Source: Clitopilus passeckerianus (Eukaryota; Basidiomycota; Agaricomycetes; Agaricales; Entolomataceae). Taken from it: DNA of 64,000 bases. Positions 48,636 through 60,506 of the stretch are shown piece by piece. Positions within the stretch are counted from its first letter, which is position 1. Each line of letters begins with the position of its first letter. The stretch spans positions 1,550,001-1,614,000 of the forward strand of contig CALYLX010000159.1 of the NCBI GenBank assembly GCA_944990035.1, given 5' to 3'. Under the pieces are notes generated by a model, which worked only from the letters and a program-made list of their open reading frames with translations, searched no databases and was not told where the DNA came from. The position numbers were made by a program, and so were the translations under genes.

Positions 48636-49333
48636 CCCAAGTGAATCTTCCTCGGGTAATTCGAAGCATGTGGGTGATGTCTCATGAGGGGTGTAAAACA
48701 TGGATTCGTGGATTGAATCAGGGCCTGATGAGAGCAAAGCAACCAAGAAACGGAATGGTGGCTTGAAGGGCAATGGGCCATCAGCTCTTCTCGAAGCGAG
48801 TGGATTCTTGGAGAGGGAAACACAGAAGCAGTTACAGCAACCCACATCGGAAAAACTTGCATACAGGATTTCCCCTCAGCTGTACCCTGAAATTAACCCC
48901 CACCGGCCTAGATAGCAGGAGCTAATGCGTGTGAAGTCGAAGTCGAATGGAACTCCAATGCATCGTGGCTAAAGCCGCCCAAATGTGTAGAAATGGAACA
49001 CGCATTCATTGGTTGACACTTGAACAACAAGGGTACTATTACAGATGGAGGAGCACCAGCCAAGCCAGTACGTTCGCAGGGTCCTTTTGACGAGACGCGA
49101 GTCCGTTCCGCGAAGTGATTGCTCAGTTCACTAAGCTTCGTATCGTCCGAGGGATGACCGCACGATTCAATATACGGCTCACTCAGGGAGATTGAGTGTG
49201 CCGGCCACGAGATGCATGATGAGGCCCGAAAGTGAATTGATGGTGTCAGTGAGAATTTTGGCAATCAAGCAAAGAAAGCTCTAACCATTTCAGAGCGGTC
49301 GAATGCGCGACTCGGGGTCTAAGTTGCATTGGC

Positions 49334-49403
49334 AAGACAACGAGGTTCCTTTTTTTAATTAATTAATTAATTTTTGGACGGGGCCGTGAAGACAACGAGG
49401 TTC
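49334..49403. repeat. 40-base insertion flanked by 15-base direct repeats
   Basis: AAGACAACGAGGTTC occurs at 49334-49348 and again at 49389-49403. Between them lie 40 bases with a T run, (AATT)n and GGACGGGGCCGTG. Copy B has a single uninterrupted site at 53829-53843. Read on the minus strand, the insert ends in an A-rich tail, as expected for a retroposed fragment with target-site duplication. Confidence 0.6.
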
Positions 49404-49429
49404 TCGAAAGGTGGAACACCTGGCCCTAG

Positions 49430-50477
49430 CGCTCATATCGGAGAAGAGACGGACCGTTGCAACAGAACAAAGATATAGCAATCGGGTAGCTTTCCTTGCA
49501 TATGAGGTCACTGAAGCCAGCAGAAAAATGTAGAGACGAAGAAACCACAGCCAGCGGAATAAAGCGAAACAAGCAAGCTCCTGAATGAATAGTAGTTGGC
49601 TCCAATGACCCACTCCAGGTTATTGATGACGACAAACGTTCCGTACAGGATAGATACAAGCAGAGCTTCGGCGTCAAACATTGCCCATCTGTCCAGGGCA
49701 CCTATATGTCAGTGCACGCAATACAAGAGCCCGTGGTTCTCGAGGTCCATTCAGTGAAGAATCACGTCAACCTTAAGCTAGCAGGCCGTGGCAGTCTCGC
49801 TTTGATGACGCTGGGAGAAACAATTCGCTTATACGCAAAGCCTCCATTGATGGCCGACAGATAAAGAAAACACGTTGTCGATCATAGAAGGTACATGAGC
49901 CTGCCAAATACTCATTCTAATCCCATCATCAATATATATCGAAAATGAGGACAGCCAGGGGCGGAAGTGGCAAACGGCGATTGGACCTTCAAAGCTAGAG
50001 TCGACGAGAATCTTGATCATCTCACAGTTCCTGGCCACAGCCTTAGAGGCGTACCAGGCGGGATACAATGTCCGGCTGTTCATTCTCGTTCAGCCAGCGG
50101 TACTTTTGCATACATAGAACATTAGTTACGGGCACAGCTTGGCGGGCCTGAGCTTTGACGATCACCGTGTTATACAATCAAGATAAGGTCATGTCAGGAT
50201 CTTGACATGGAAGCAGGTCGATCAGCATGCGAGAACACGGACGTGTGTGCATGAAAACCTCAGGCGTTGGACTTACTTTGATTTCCCTTGTCCTCTCCGT
50301 GGAATATTCAGACATATTACCAGCGCTGCGGTCCGCATGGTAGGGTATTAACAGTACATAATTGGATCCAAAGAGGAGGCAGAGCAAGAAAACTTTCTGC
50401 AGCGTCACAGGATGACATATGACGGTGAGAACCCATCCAAGGCCTCGGCCTACGGTGGACACGTTTTCACTTGCCAT
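49430..50477 (-). pseudogene. remains of a membrane-protein gene, copy A
   Basis: Minus-strand sequence starts with a possible ATG at 50477 (MASENVSTVGRGLGWVLTVI, then VFLLCLLFGSNYVLLIPYHA), a hydrophobic segment followed by a possible donor. Downstream are ILVDSSFEGPIAVCH (near 49960) and a hydrophobic stretch ALLVSILYGTFVVINNLEWV (near 49660). Stops and frame changes separate these pieces and the 40-base insertion lies at its 3' end. I do not recognise the family. It could be a fragmented real gene whose introns I failed to join. Confidence 0.35.
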
Positions 50478-51473
50478 GATCGATCAACAGAGCTGTTTTC
50501 TAAGAACCTTTAAAGCAGGGATCGGACTGCTCGAACACTGAACATTTTCCCGAAGTACCATCGAAAGAGAGCCTTGGATGGATCTTGATTACGTTTCTAT
50601 GACGCCAAGGACGGTCTGGGTGATATGCCTGAGGCCAAGTGAGTGCTGGCAGTGCCGCGACGTTTAAATATGGCCCGAGCTAGCTTGAGGTATCCAGCAG
50701 CATTGTCGGTGGTTTTCCAGCTCAAAGGGCTAATGATTCTGGCATTGCAGGCCGGTTAAATGGACATTTGCGATGCTCGTTTCTACTAACATCATGATGA
50801 AGATGCGAACGTCTTGTATTAGTTGTAAGGTCGGCTCTCGGATGAATGGGTTGATTGATGACATAAATTCTATCTTCGGCATAGTCATCAAGTTCGACAA
50901 AGGTGCGCACTTGACGAAGATGAAAGCGGGAAGATGGCCAAGTGAGATGATGCTAACTGCTATGTTTTTATCTCATCAATGGCTCAAGGACTCAGAGAAC
51001 GCCAAATGTCAAAAATGGGGATTTGAAGCAGGCTTTTTCCTTACGTGTGATGATCCAGGATGGCAACTTTATCTTCCCAAGATGCTCTTATGTGGACAGA
51101 TTGTCAAGATGGGATTAGAAAGCTAAGTGCTGTCGTATTGCTTCGAGAGAATGCGTGTTACAAGGGGAGGGACAGAGAAAGGGGGATAGCTTCCCGCCGG
51201 ACCGGCCTTCAGGCCTTCAGGACCTTTAGCAGGCCCTGTATGGGATCGCCCGGCATCCTCGCGGCCTCCATTCTCGATTTACGGATGCACTAATCGCTCG
51301 TAGATCTAGCAAAAATAAACATACATAAAATTTTCTCCCATAAACACAATACAGAGCTAGAAGTACAACATTTTTAAAACATTTCGACCGCCAGGGCAAA
51401 TGCATTCTTCAGTTTCAGTCAAGTTCCAACGTTATGTTGCTCCAGACCGTTAAGTTAGAGGCTCTAAGAGAAA

Positions 51474-53029
51474 TCAAGCACTGTAGGTCTTGATCCACTG
51501 GAAGTCGAAGTAGGCATTGGTGAATGCACCAGGATTCTGGTTGACGTAGTCTTTCGGCAAAATATGAGCCCAATTAAGTCTATTGAATGTGTTCTACACT
51601 CACCGACACAAGAACCTGGGCAACCAGAGCTTCCATATACGGCGCCGGCCCAGTCTCCGCCTAAGCACGATGAACGTCAGTACTAGTACCGGTGATCGGG
51701 AAGTTAAGCTACTGACAGAAAGTCACTAAACAAATGCGTAAACGGTCAGAACTCGTGCACGACCAGATATAGATATTCACGTACAGTTGATAACGATGTT
51801 GTGGGCCTTGAAATGCTGGTCCATGTTGCATGATGTGCTTGGGAAGTAAGCAGAAGGAGTACCCTGATGAAAATGAGTATACCCCGCGTAGAGGTGGTTC
51901 GTGGAAGACATACCCAGTTGCTGGTGTTGATGTTGCCTGCACCACCACTCACGTCGCCCGGAACATTCGTAGCCTGCCTGGACCAGAACCAAACTTTGAT
52001 GCCGTCGTTGGTGCGTTCCATCGCATACCTGTGAAATTAAGTTCACAGTTCTGGAAATCAGAAAATTCGAAGACTAACCATCCGCCCCCAGCATTGTTCA
52101 AAGCCGGACCATAACTCCTACTGTCACTCAACTTGACTCCACACCCTGCATTGTTGGTCGTGGCAGTATTGCAGTCATTTCCGGTGGGAGTTCTGGGAAG
52201 GAAAGAAGCGTCAGCCACAGAACTTCGGCGAGTGGAGTGATAATATACCCTGTTTGGGAACGGGAGCCTGGCATGGTGCATCCTGGGCGTTGGCGTCAAT
52301 CTGATAAGCATATTATCGATTAGGAAAAGCTGGTCTGCCATACCTCCATTGGTGTGCAGAGTCGATGCGTTGGGACCTTGGTCATTGACACCCTCAAGAA
52401 TATCGATCTCTCCCTGTAGAACTATGAGCGGCAGCCCACGAAAAGAAGGATTGTTGCACTCCTTACGTTGTTGGGCCAGTTAGATCCAACAGTCCAGATA
52501 GCCGGCCAAGTTCTAGAAGAGCATTACATGACGAAAGACAATTTCTCGAAGGCAGAGAACTTACCCACAGCCCTGGGGCATGTGGCGGAGATTAAACCTG
52601 GAGAAGCCAGCGATTTCAGTAAAGAACACAAAGAAGCCATGAGAAGGTTCATACACTGCGACTGTGTTTACTCCGTACTGTCTCTTGGATGCAAGACGAA
52701 CAGAGTTACGACCGGCGCCACCGGAGCCCAACGTGGTCTTGTAGTCGGCGCGAAGAACGAAGTGGTCGCCGGACGCATAGGTCAAATTTTGAGAACGAGC
52801 AGTGTTGCCGTCAACGTAGTTCCTGGAATGAGAAGTTCAACGTGGGAATATCGTTTGTGGACGTGCAAACTCACACTCTGCCGTGGGTAGGGTCAGGAAT
52901 GGCTTCGTAGTTGAAAGAGCTGTCGAAGCCAGAGCCGGAGATGCTCTCCACCTGGTTGTAAGTAGCACCCAAGACGCCAGAGATCAAGGGCAAGGCAAGA
53001 ATAAGGCTGCGCATGGAAGAAGAAAACAT
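51474..53029 (-). CDS. secreted GH16 beta-glucanase, copy B
   Basis: Tandem paralogue of copy A with the same exon layout. Signal peptide MFSSSMRSLILALPLISGVL, then ATYNQVESISGSGFDSSFNY. The catalytic ExDxxE motif is intact (GEIDILEG), as are GPNASTLHTN, NDCNTATTNNAGCGVKL, GPALNNAGGGW and CGDWAGAVYGSSGCP. It ends earlier than copy A: the last exon closes with FDFQWIKTYSA and stop at 51474-51476, where A has eight further residues. A 9-base microexon is kept at 51717-51725. Intact reading frames, catalytic residues and TATA box suggest that both copies are functional. Their expression could differ, since the upstream regions have diverged. Confidence 0.88.
51717..51725 (-). other. 9-base microexon of GH16 copy B
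   Basis: Same TGACTTTCT exon as in copy A with a GTCAGT donor after it and TTTAG before it. Sequence and frame are conserved although the flanking introns differ, which supports it as a true exon. Confidence 0.65.
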
Positions 53030-53083
53030 GTTGGGAACGATGGTTTGAACGACCTGAAGAATAAGTCAAAAAAACATACCCAG

Positions 53084-53090
53084 TTTTATA
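53084..53090 (-). promoter_or_regulatory. TATA box of GH16 copy B
   Basis: TATAAAA on the minus strand, about 55-61 bases before the ATG at 53029. Confidence 0.6.
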
Positions 53091-53859
53091 CCCAAACGAA
53101 TCTTCCTCGGGTAATTCGAGCCATGCGGGCGATACGTCTGGTGAGGGTGTAAAATATGGACTCGCATATTGAATCAGGGTCTCATGAAAGCGAAGAAACA
53201 AAGAAGCATTCAATAGGAATGGTGGTTTTAAGGCAGTGATCTATCAGCTGCCCCTCAAAACGAGTGGATTCTTGGAGAGGGAAACACAGAAGCAGTGACA
53301 GCGACCCACATCGGAAAGACTATCATACAGGATTTTCCCCAGATGTACCCCGGAATCAATCCCCAACCACGAAGACGGTAGGGCTAGTGTGCGTGAAGTC
53401 GAAGTCGGATCGAAGTCTACTGCATCGTGACCAAAGCCGTCCAAATGTGTAGAGATGGAACATACATTCATTGGTTGATGCTTGAACAACAAGGGTACTA
53501 TTACAGATCGAAGAAAACGAGCCAAGCCGAGTACGTCCACTGAATTTTTTTGACGCGACGTGAGTCCGTTCCGTAAAGTGATCGTTCAGTTCATCGAGCC
53601 TCGTATTATCCGAGGGACAACCGCACGATTCAATATACGGGTCACTCGGGGAGAATGAGTATGCCGGTCACGAGATGCATGATCAAGCCTGAAAGCGACA
53701 ATTCTGTACGCAAATTGGTGGTGTTAGTGAAATTTGGCAATCAAGCAGAGAAAGCTTCTCACAATGTTCGTACCGATTTCCGAACGGTCGACTGCGGTCG
53801 ATCTTTCTGGGGTTTAAGCTGCATTGGCAAGACAACGAGGTTCTCGGAAAGTGGAACAG

Positions 53860-54912
53860 CGCAGCCACGGCGCTCAAATCGGAGAAGAGGCGGACCACTA
53901 TAGTCGACCAAAGATATAGCAGTTGGTGAACTCGCCCAGGCTGGAAGATCATTACAGCCGAGTACATGGAAGAATGTGGAGCATAACCTCATAACCACTG
54001 CCAGCGGGAAACGGCGAGAAAAGCCAAGTTTCTGAATGAATAGTGAGCTCCAATGACCCACTTCGTGTTGATTGATGGATCGATACAAGCAGCACTTCAT
54101 CGTCAAATATTGTTCATCTGTCCATGGCATCTATATGTCTGCACACTGGACCAGAACCCGTGGTTCTCGAGGTCCATTCGGTGACCAGTCACGTCAACCT
54201 TAAGCTACCGGGCCGTGGAAGTCTTGCTCTGATGATGCTGGGAGAAATAAGTCACCAGTACGCAAAACTCCATTGATGGCCGAGAGATGAAGAAAACACG
54301 TTGTCGATCATAGAGGCACATGAGCCTGCCAAATACTGCATTCCATCCCATCATCGACATATATCGAAAATGAGGGTAGCAAGGGGAGTAAGTGGCGAAC
54401 GGTGATTAGGCATTCAAAGCTGGAGTCAACGAGAAGGTTAATCATCCCCAGTTCCTGACGTCGATCTTGGAGGCGTACCAGACGGGATACAATGTCCATC
54501 CTGTCATCCTCGTTCAGCCGGCGGTACTTTTTGCATACATAGAACGTTACTTACCGGCACAGATCTCCGAAAATTGAAGATCACTTTGCTGCTATACATT
54601 CAAAATAAGGTCACGTCGGGATCTTGACAAGGAAGCAGGTCGATCAGCATGCGAGAGCACGGACGTTTTCATAAAAACATCAGGCGTTGAACTTACTTTG
54701 ATTTCCCGTGGCCTCTCCGTGGAATCTTCATACATACCCTCAGCGCTGCGGTCCGCATGACAGGGTATTGACAGTACATCATTGGATCCAGAGCGGAGGT
54801 AGAGCAAGAAAACTCCCTGCAGCATCAGAGAGGGACGACCCATGATGGAGAGTCCATATCTGGGCCCGGCCTACGGTGATTCAAAGGGCACGTTTTCACT
54901 TGCCATAATCGA
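53860..54912 (-). pseudogene. remains of a membrane-protein gene, copy B
   Basis: Counterpart of the copy A remnant. The ATG is kept (ATGGCAAGTGAAAACGTG), but an 8-base length difference brings an early stop after MASENVPFESP. Other pieces are recognisable: VFLLYLRSGSNDVLSIPCHA near 54780, LLVDSSFECLITVRHLLPLL near 54400, and a hydrophobic stretch near 54090. Frame breaks lie at different places than in copy A. Family not recognised. Confidence 0.4.
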
Positions 54913-55695
54913 TCAGCAGAGTCGTTTTCCTAGGAACCTTAAAAGCAGGGGTCGGACTGCGCAAAAACTAGACATTTTCCCGAAGTACCATCGAAAGATA
55001 GAAGGAGGACCTTGGAAGGATCTTGAATAGGTTCCAATGAGGCCAAGGATGGTCTGGGTGATACTTGTGAGTCCAAAGTGCGTGCTGGCAGCGCCGAGTG
55101 ACGTTTCTATCTGGACCGAGCTAGAATGAGGTATCCAGCAGCATTATCGGAGTCTTCTAGTTCAAAAGGCTAATGAGTTCAGGCTTTGCAGGCCATTTCT
55201 GACTCAATGGACATCGTTTCGACCAACATAGAAAGTTCGAACGCCTTGCCTTGCAATGGTTGGCTCTCGGATGAGTGCATTGATTGATGACATAATTTCT
55301 GCCTTCACGACAGGGCGTCAGCAAGTTTGACAAAAGCTGCGCACTTGATAAAGAGACAATTGTGATGATGCTACTGCTATGTTTCGATCTTCTCAATGGC
55401 TCGGCGTGTTCACAGCAATTGCTGTAAAGTGCCAAGTTCCGAGAGTGGGCTACGACTCAAACATGCGGACGTAGAACCAGATTTTTCCTTACATGTGATG
55501 ATCCAAGATGGCATCTTTCATCTTCCAAAGCTGCACTGAGGCACACTGTAATGTGGATTAGAAAGCTAATTGCTGTTGTATTGCCTCGAGAGAATGCGTG
55601 TTACAAAGGGAAGGACAGAGAGAGGATGATAGAATACAGATCATTCAAGGAAATGCCAGAGTAAAGGGGGCTATAGTGCACCAGAACTAGCTATC

Positions 55696-56382
<687 letters not shown>

Positions 56383-57222
56383 TACGATGAATTTAGTAGA
56401 AAAGGACTAGAGGCTGTTGAAATGGCGACAATCGCACACGATCAAGGCGATAACAAGCGAGATTGGCGATGGTAAACGAGCGATTTGAAGGCGATTAAGG
56501 AAGAGGAGGACGACAGTGAGTAACCTGTATGGCTGGTTTCCAATGAAAAGGACTTACAGTGCTAATGTGGCGAGCGCTCGTCCAACTGGTGGTGGTGAGG
56601 GGTAAAGCTGCTAAATCGTTGTTTGCGCTCTATTTTGTAACCACGGGACCACTGCTTTATAAGCAGGGCGATGCTTTTGTAGCCCTTCCACGACCTTCCA
56701 AGGCAGTTCCTGTGCAGTTCCAGGGCTTATAATACCTTGTTTCTAGGTCGCTGGTTGTTCGGAGCACTGGTTTATTGTCGTTGCAAAGTAATTGTACTGT
56801 AAAACAGGGAGAAAAGTGGAGCATTGGCTTGCAATGACAAGTACTTCAAACATTCTGACCTGCGATTCGTGTTCAGTCCTTCAGGGGATTAAGGCCGCAA
56901 TACTCTGATTCTCGAGCGAAGGCCCGGCCTTAGCGGAGGGAAGGACGTTCCGATACCTGAGGATAGGCACATGACAGCCAGAGTTCCGCATATCATAATT
57001 CCGGTACACATTGTTCACACATCAGGTTTACTGCCCAATTGAATCCGGACAATGGAAGAATCCTTGTATTAACCAACACTTGACAAATTAAATGAAGTAG
57101 AAAATAGGAACCATTCTTTTATCCAACCCGCCCTTCTTTCCCCCTGACCGAGCTAACCCTACCCCACAAACCTAATAATGGAAAACGTACCTGATGGCTC
57201 TACAGTCGTCGGCCAAAGGCAA
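56383..57222. other. intergenic, UBC4 promoter
   Basis: 840 bases, including the UBC4 leader and the 3' flank of the RRM-like gene. No gene was recognised. Confidence 0.45.
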
Positions 57223-60216
57223 CTAACACTCAGCGTCACTCTCCTCATCATCACTGATGATAAGAATTCCAGCATCGTGATGTGATTGAGGCCATTTCAC
57301 CGCGACCGCAGGCATCAACTTCGTGGTGGATGTTCGAGAGTTGAGAATAGAGGTCTTCTCCATCGATGGATCCGTGCCGTTTGACGTTCCTTCCTCCAGT
57401 AATCTGCAAAAAGAGCAAGAGAAAAAGAAAAGGCGGAAACTCAGCTTGCCTTGAAACCTTTCCAGCACCGGAATCGAGAGACAGAACGACACCCACCGGC
57501 TTCGCTGTCGCATGATCGCGAGAATACGGTCCTTTTCTTGCTTCGTCTTCGCCTTAGTCAACTGATCCATCAGGACTTTACTTTGCGCTATGTGTTGTTC
57601 CAGTTGCCTTTGACGAGCTGCGAGTTGGGCCTTGCTATCCAGATTTGCAGGTGGAGGTGGCGGTGCATTGATAGGTTTTGAAGCTATTTGCACAGTTTGG
57701 ATCGTTTCCGCGATGAAAGATGCAGCCAGGTCGTCCACCGAAAGGGCCTCGCCACCAATGCTTGCGGTGAGCTTGAGCTTTTCTGAAGGCCTGATGACGG
57801 CAGCACCCTCGTTGTTGGTTGTGGAAGCTTTGGCTGGGGCTGGTGAAGGGATTGATGGCGGTGTGGGTGTGTCCGTAGGGGTAGGCGAAGCGGAACCTTT
57901 CGTATCCGATTTCAGCTTGCTAAGCCTACTCTTGAGCACTAACGACCTTAGACGTTCCTCCATCGCTTGATTTTCTGCAGGGGAATGAAGTGAACCATTG
58001 CCTATCGCAGAATCCAAGAAAGGTGTCATCAGAGGTGTCGGCACGGGTGATGCTTCCGCTGAGTTGCTGGTGGATGACATCGAGGGGGTAGGGATAGGCA
58101 TGCCGAGCTGCTGCTTATGCTGTGCAATCTGTTGTTCCAGCTCCTTCTGTTTGGCCATTAGGGCCCGCTTCGTATAGCTGGGAGCTTTGGGTGCATTCTT
58201 CATGGCCCGAGGCTCAGAGGGCACTGGTGAACCAGATTTGGAGGTGTCTTGGGCGGGTGTCACAGGAATAGAGGGTGTATGCATTGATATCGTCGTATGA
58301 ATAGGGAGGGATTGAGGAACCCGAGGTTGGGGGGCGGCGAAGGTATTTGGTTGCGCATATAATGATGTGGCCAATGGTATAGCCTTTGCTGCAAAAACCG
58401 TTGGACCATTGTATCTTTGACCCTCCACCTCTGGAGAGTCTAACTCCATATCTTCCATCTCAATGTCGCCTTCGGCTGTTGACGGGGATGCCGATGGTTG
58501 ATAGAAGTCATCGCTCGATATCTGGAGGTTCGCATATGATTGAGAGGAAGACGCAGGTTGAGCGATTGTGGAGGTGGAAGAATTCATGTAGGGCTGTTGG
58601 GCATCGTGATCCCGAGGACGCGTGGGGAGAGGGTGGACGGTTCGTTCATTTGTTTGAGAAAACTGGTTCATCCAGTATCTGGGATCAGCAGTCGGCGAGA
58701 TTGGTGTGTAGATGGAAGATTGGGCAACTTGGATAGGGGAAGCATGAGCATCATGAGGGAGAGTGCTATCAGGAGAAGTCGATATATGCAGGGGACCACG
58801 AGCATCTTTCAAGTGCCGTTCCTTCTCAGCCCTCTCCCTCGCTAATCGAGCTTTGCGTTGCTTCTTGGTCTCCTTCTCTTGTCTTGGCTTCACTTCTCCC
58901 AGCTCCACTTCCTTTATCTCCTCTTCGTCGTCCTCAATTTCGCCTTCTTCGATCTCTCCAACACCTGAGTCTGCACCCATACCAGGTAAGCGGTACCACC
59001 AGACCTTGATGAGGTCGACCCTCGGCTTGCCCTTGAGCTGAGCTGCCGGCAGGCCAATCAACTCCTGGCCCATCCTAGGGCTACCCCAGCACTTCCTAGC
59101 CTGCTCTGCGGTGGAAAACTCCATGAGTGCCTTAGCATGAGGTGCATCGATAAGCACACTTGTTGGATAAGCACCACATGTTTTCTTGCTCCAGCTATTC
59201 ATGAAATCCTTATTGCGACTTTGTTTAGGCAACTGCTCCATCACAAGAGTACGTGCTGGATTAGGCTGATATGGTCTCCCACCATTGTGAGACGACACGT
59301 CAAACAAGCCATGTATACTGGAAGAACCTTGTTCTGGTTCCATTCCGATGCGAGGCATCGGGCCAGCAGGCGGCTGACTTGGCTTAGGGGGTAATACTGA
59401 GGAAGTCGGAGGGTGGGTAGGTTTGGGTGGTGTAGCTTGAGGCTGGACTGGCGGTGGATTGGGGCGAGTAGGTAACTCTGGTACGGGTGGTGATGGGCCT
59501 ACAGGGAGTGGAAGTGGCGGGTACCACTCCTGAGCATGGGGATTGAGACCTAAGGTAGGTTCCGCATACTGAACAGGGACGCCACCTACATGCGCCATGG
59601 AAGTGACCCATGCAGAAGTTGAAGTGCTTGCAACTGGGGGACATTTAGGGGCATTAGGTTCACTCAGGATTTGCCGTTGAGGTATCGTAGGAACTAAGGG
59701 GGTAAAGATGCTAGGGGCAGGTTGTCCTTGTTGCTGCAAGATCTGTTGGTAGTGCAGGGCAGCCTGTTGCTGCATCATTGCCTGCTTCTCTGCTCTTTTT
59801 TGTCGTTTACGTGCTTTTTTCGAAAACAGAGGCATTTGTGAAGGAGGCAGAAACCCATTGAGCGGGTGCATCGGTTGAGCCATGGGTGCTGGTAAGTCCT
59901 TCCAAGCATCACTGTCAGCTCGCTTGCGTTTCCCTGTCCAAGCTATCCCGGGAGAAGAATGTGAGGACGATGACGTGGTAATGAGGTTAGATAACGCACC
60001 AGGAGGGGTTTCGGCTATAGCACCACCGTCGGAATGTTCATATGGGCCAACATTAGCCAACCTTTCCTCCAATGAGGGCCGTTGGGGCTCGGTATGAGAT
60101 GAGGGGCTTGTATTTGTAGAGCTGCCAGTGGGGTCTTGCAACTCCTGTAATACCTCCTCCTCAGAGTCTTCAATTGCAATAGGCGAATCTCGAGAGCCGA
60201 GACCTTGATACTGCAT
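57223..60216 (-). CDS. large RRM-like, low-complexity protein
   Basis: Two exons (57497-60216 and 57223-57403) give about 966 residues. The 93-base intron between them is in frame and stop-free but has clear GTGGGT and TTTTTGCAG borders. Near residues 319-415 lies an RRM-like fold: RNP2-like TLVMEQLP, RNP1-like KALMEFSTAEQARKCW, then VDLIKVWWYRLPGMG. An acidic stretch and a basic coiled coil follow (KKQRKARLARERAEKERHLK), then Ser/Pro/Gln-rich disorder and a second helical stretch (AARQRQLEQHIAQSKVLMDQ). Both ends carry a hydrophobic core next to acidic residues (PIAIEDSEEEVL and ILIISDDEESDAEC), the pattern of SUMO-interacting motifs. It is probably a nuclear RNA-binding or scaffold protein. 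I cannot name an orthologue. Confidence 0.75.
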   Translation of the reverse strand: MQYQGLGSRDSPIAIEDSEEEVLQELQDPTGSSTNTSPSSHTEPQRPSLEERLANVGPYEHSDGGAIAETPPGALSNLITTSSSSHSSPGIAWTGKRKRADSDAWKDLPAPMAQPMHPLNGFLPPSQMPLFSKKARKRQKRAEKQAMMQQQAALHYQQILQQQGQPAPSIFTPLVPTIPQRQILSEPNAPKCPPVASTSTSAWVTSMAHVGGVPVQYAEPTLGLNPHAQEWYPPLPLPVGPSPPVPELPTRPNPPPVQPQATPPKPTHPPTSSVLPPKPSQPPAGPMPRIGMEPEQGSSSIHGLFDVSSHNGGRPYQPNPARTLVMEQLPKQSRNKDFMNSWSKKTCGAYPTSVLIDAPHAKALMEFSTAEQARKCWGSPRMGQELIGLPAAQLKGKPRVDLIKVWWYRLPGMGADSGVGEIEEGEIEDDEEEIKEVELGEVKPRQEKETKKQRKARLARERAEKERHLKDARGPLHISTSPDSTLPHDAHASPIQVAQSSIYTPISPTADPRYWMNQFSQTNERTVHPLPTRPRDHDAQQPYMNSSTSTIAQPASSSQSYANLQISSDDFYQPSASPSTAEGDIEMEDMELDSPEVEGQRYNGPTVFAAKAIPLATSLYAQPNTFAAPQPRVPQSLPIHTTISMHTPSIPVTPAQDTSKSGSPVPSEPRAMKNAPKAPSYTKRALMAKQKELEQQIAQHKQQLGMPIPTPSMSSTSNSAEASPVPTPLMTPFLDSAIGNGSLHSPAENQAMEERLRSLVLKSRLSKLKSDTKGSASPTPTDTPTPPSIPSPAPAKASTTNNEGAAVIRPSEKLKLTASIGGEALSVDDLAASFIAETIQTVQIASKPINAPPPPPANLDSKAQLAARQRQLEQHIAQSKVLMDQLTKAKTKQEKDRILAIMRQRSRWVSFCLSIPVLERFQGKLSFRLFFFSCSFCRLLEEGTSNGTDPSMEKTSILNSRTSTTKLMPAVAVKWPQSHHDAGILIISDDEESDAEC

Positions 60217-60506
60217 AGGGATACCGATTGAGAGAACAACGTCCGAGTGAGGAGTTCACGGCGAACTTCAAGTCGAGTGGCTGAGCAAGGGCCAATATTT
60301 GCTTCTATTTGCTCCGACCAAATGGCGTCAATCAAGGGACTTCCTAGTGCCACATTCCACGAAATTTAGATCACGATCAGGACCTTCAGTACCACTCAAA
60401 ACCTTTGTTGAACCTTACTCCCTTTGAAAGGCCAGCTTGAAAGCATGTCGACCGAAGTGAATCTATTCCCCCCTCAATCAAGTCACTTACGCCATTGTTT
60501 ACCTGC

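Larger units (their letters stand above)
46880..51190. repeat. tandem segmental duplication, copy A
   Basis: The stretch from the TTTTCTCCCATAAACACAA block (46884) to AGAGAATGCGTGTTACA (about 51147-51163) is matched by copy B at an offset of 4,449 bases at the left edge and 4,442 at the right. It contains one GH16 gene and the remains of a second gene. Similarity continues across promoters and gene-poor parts, so the duplication copied whole DNA and not only coding sequence. Confidence 0.8.
51329..55640. repeat. tandem segmental duplication, copy B
   Basis: Counterpart of copy A in the same orientation, about 140 bases after its end. Coding exons of the GH16 gene are most alike, while introns and gene-poor parts have many substitutions and small indels. 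The duplication is therefore not recent. Confidence 0.8.
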
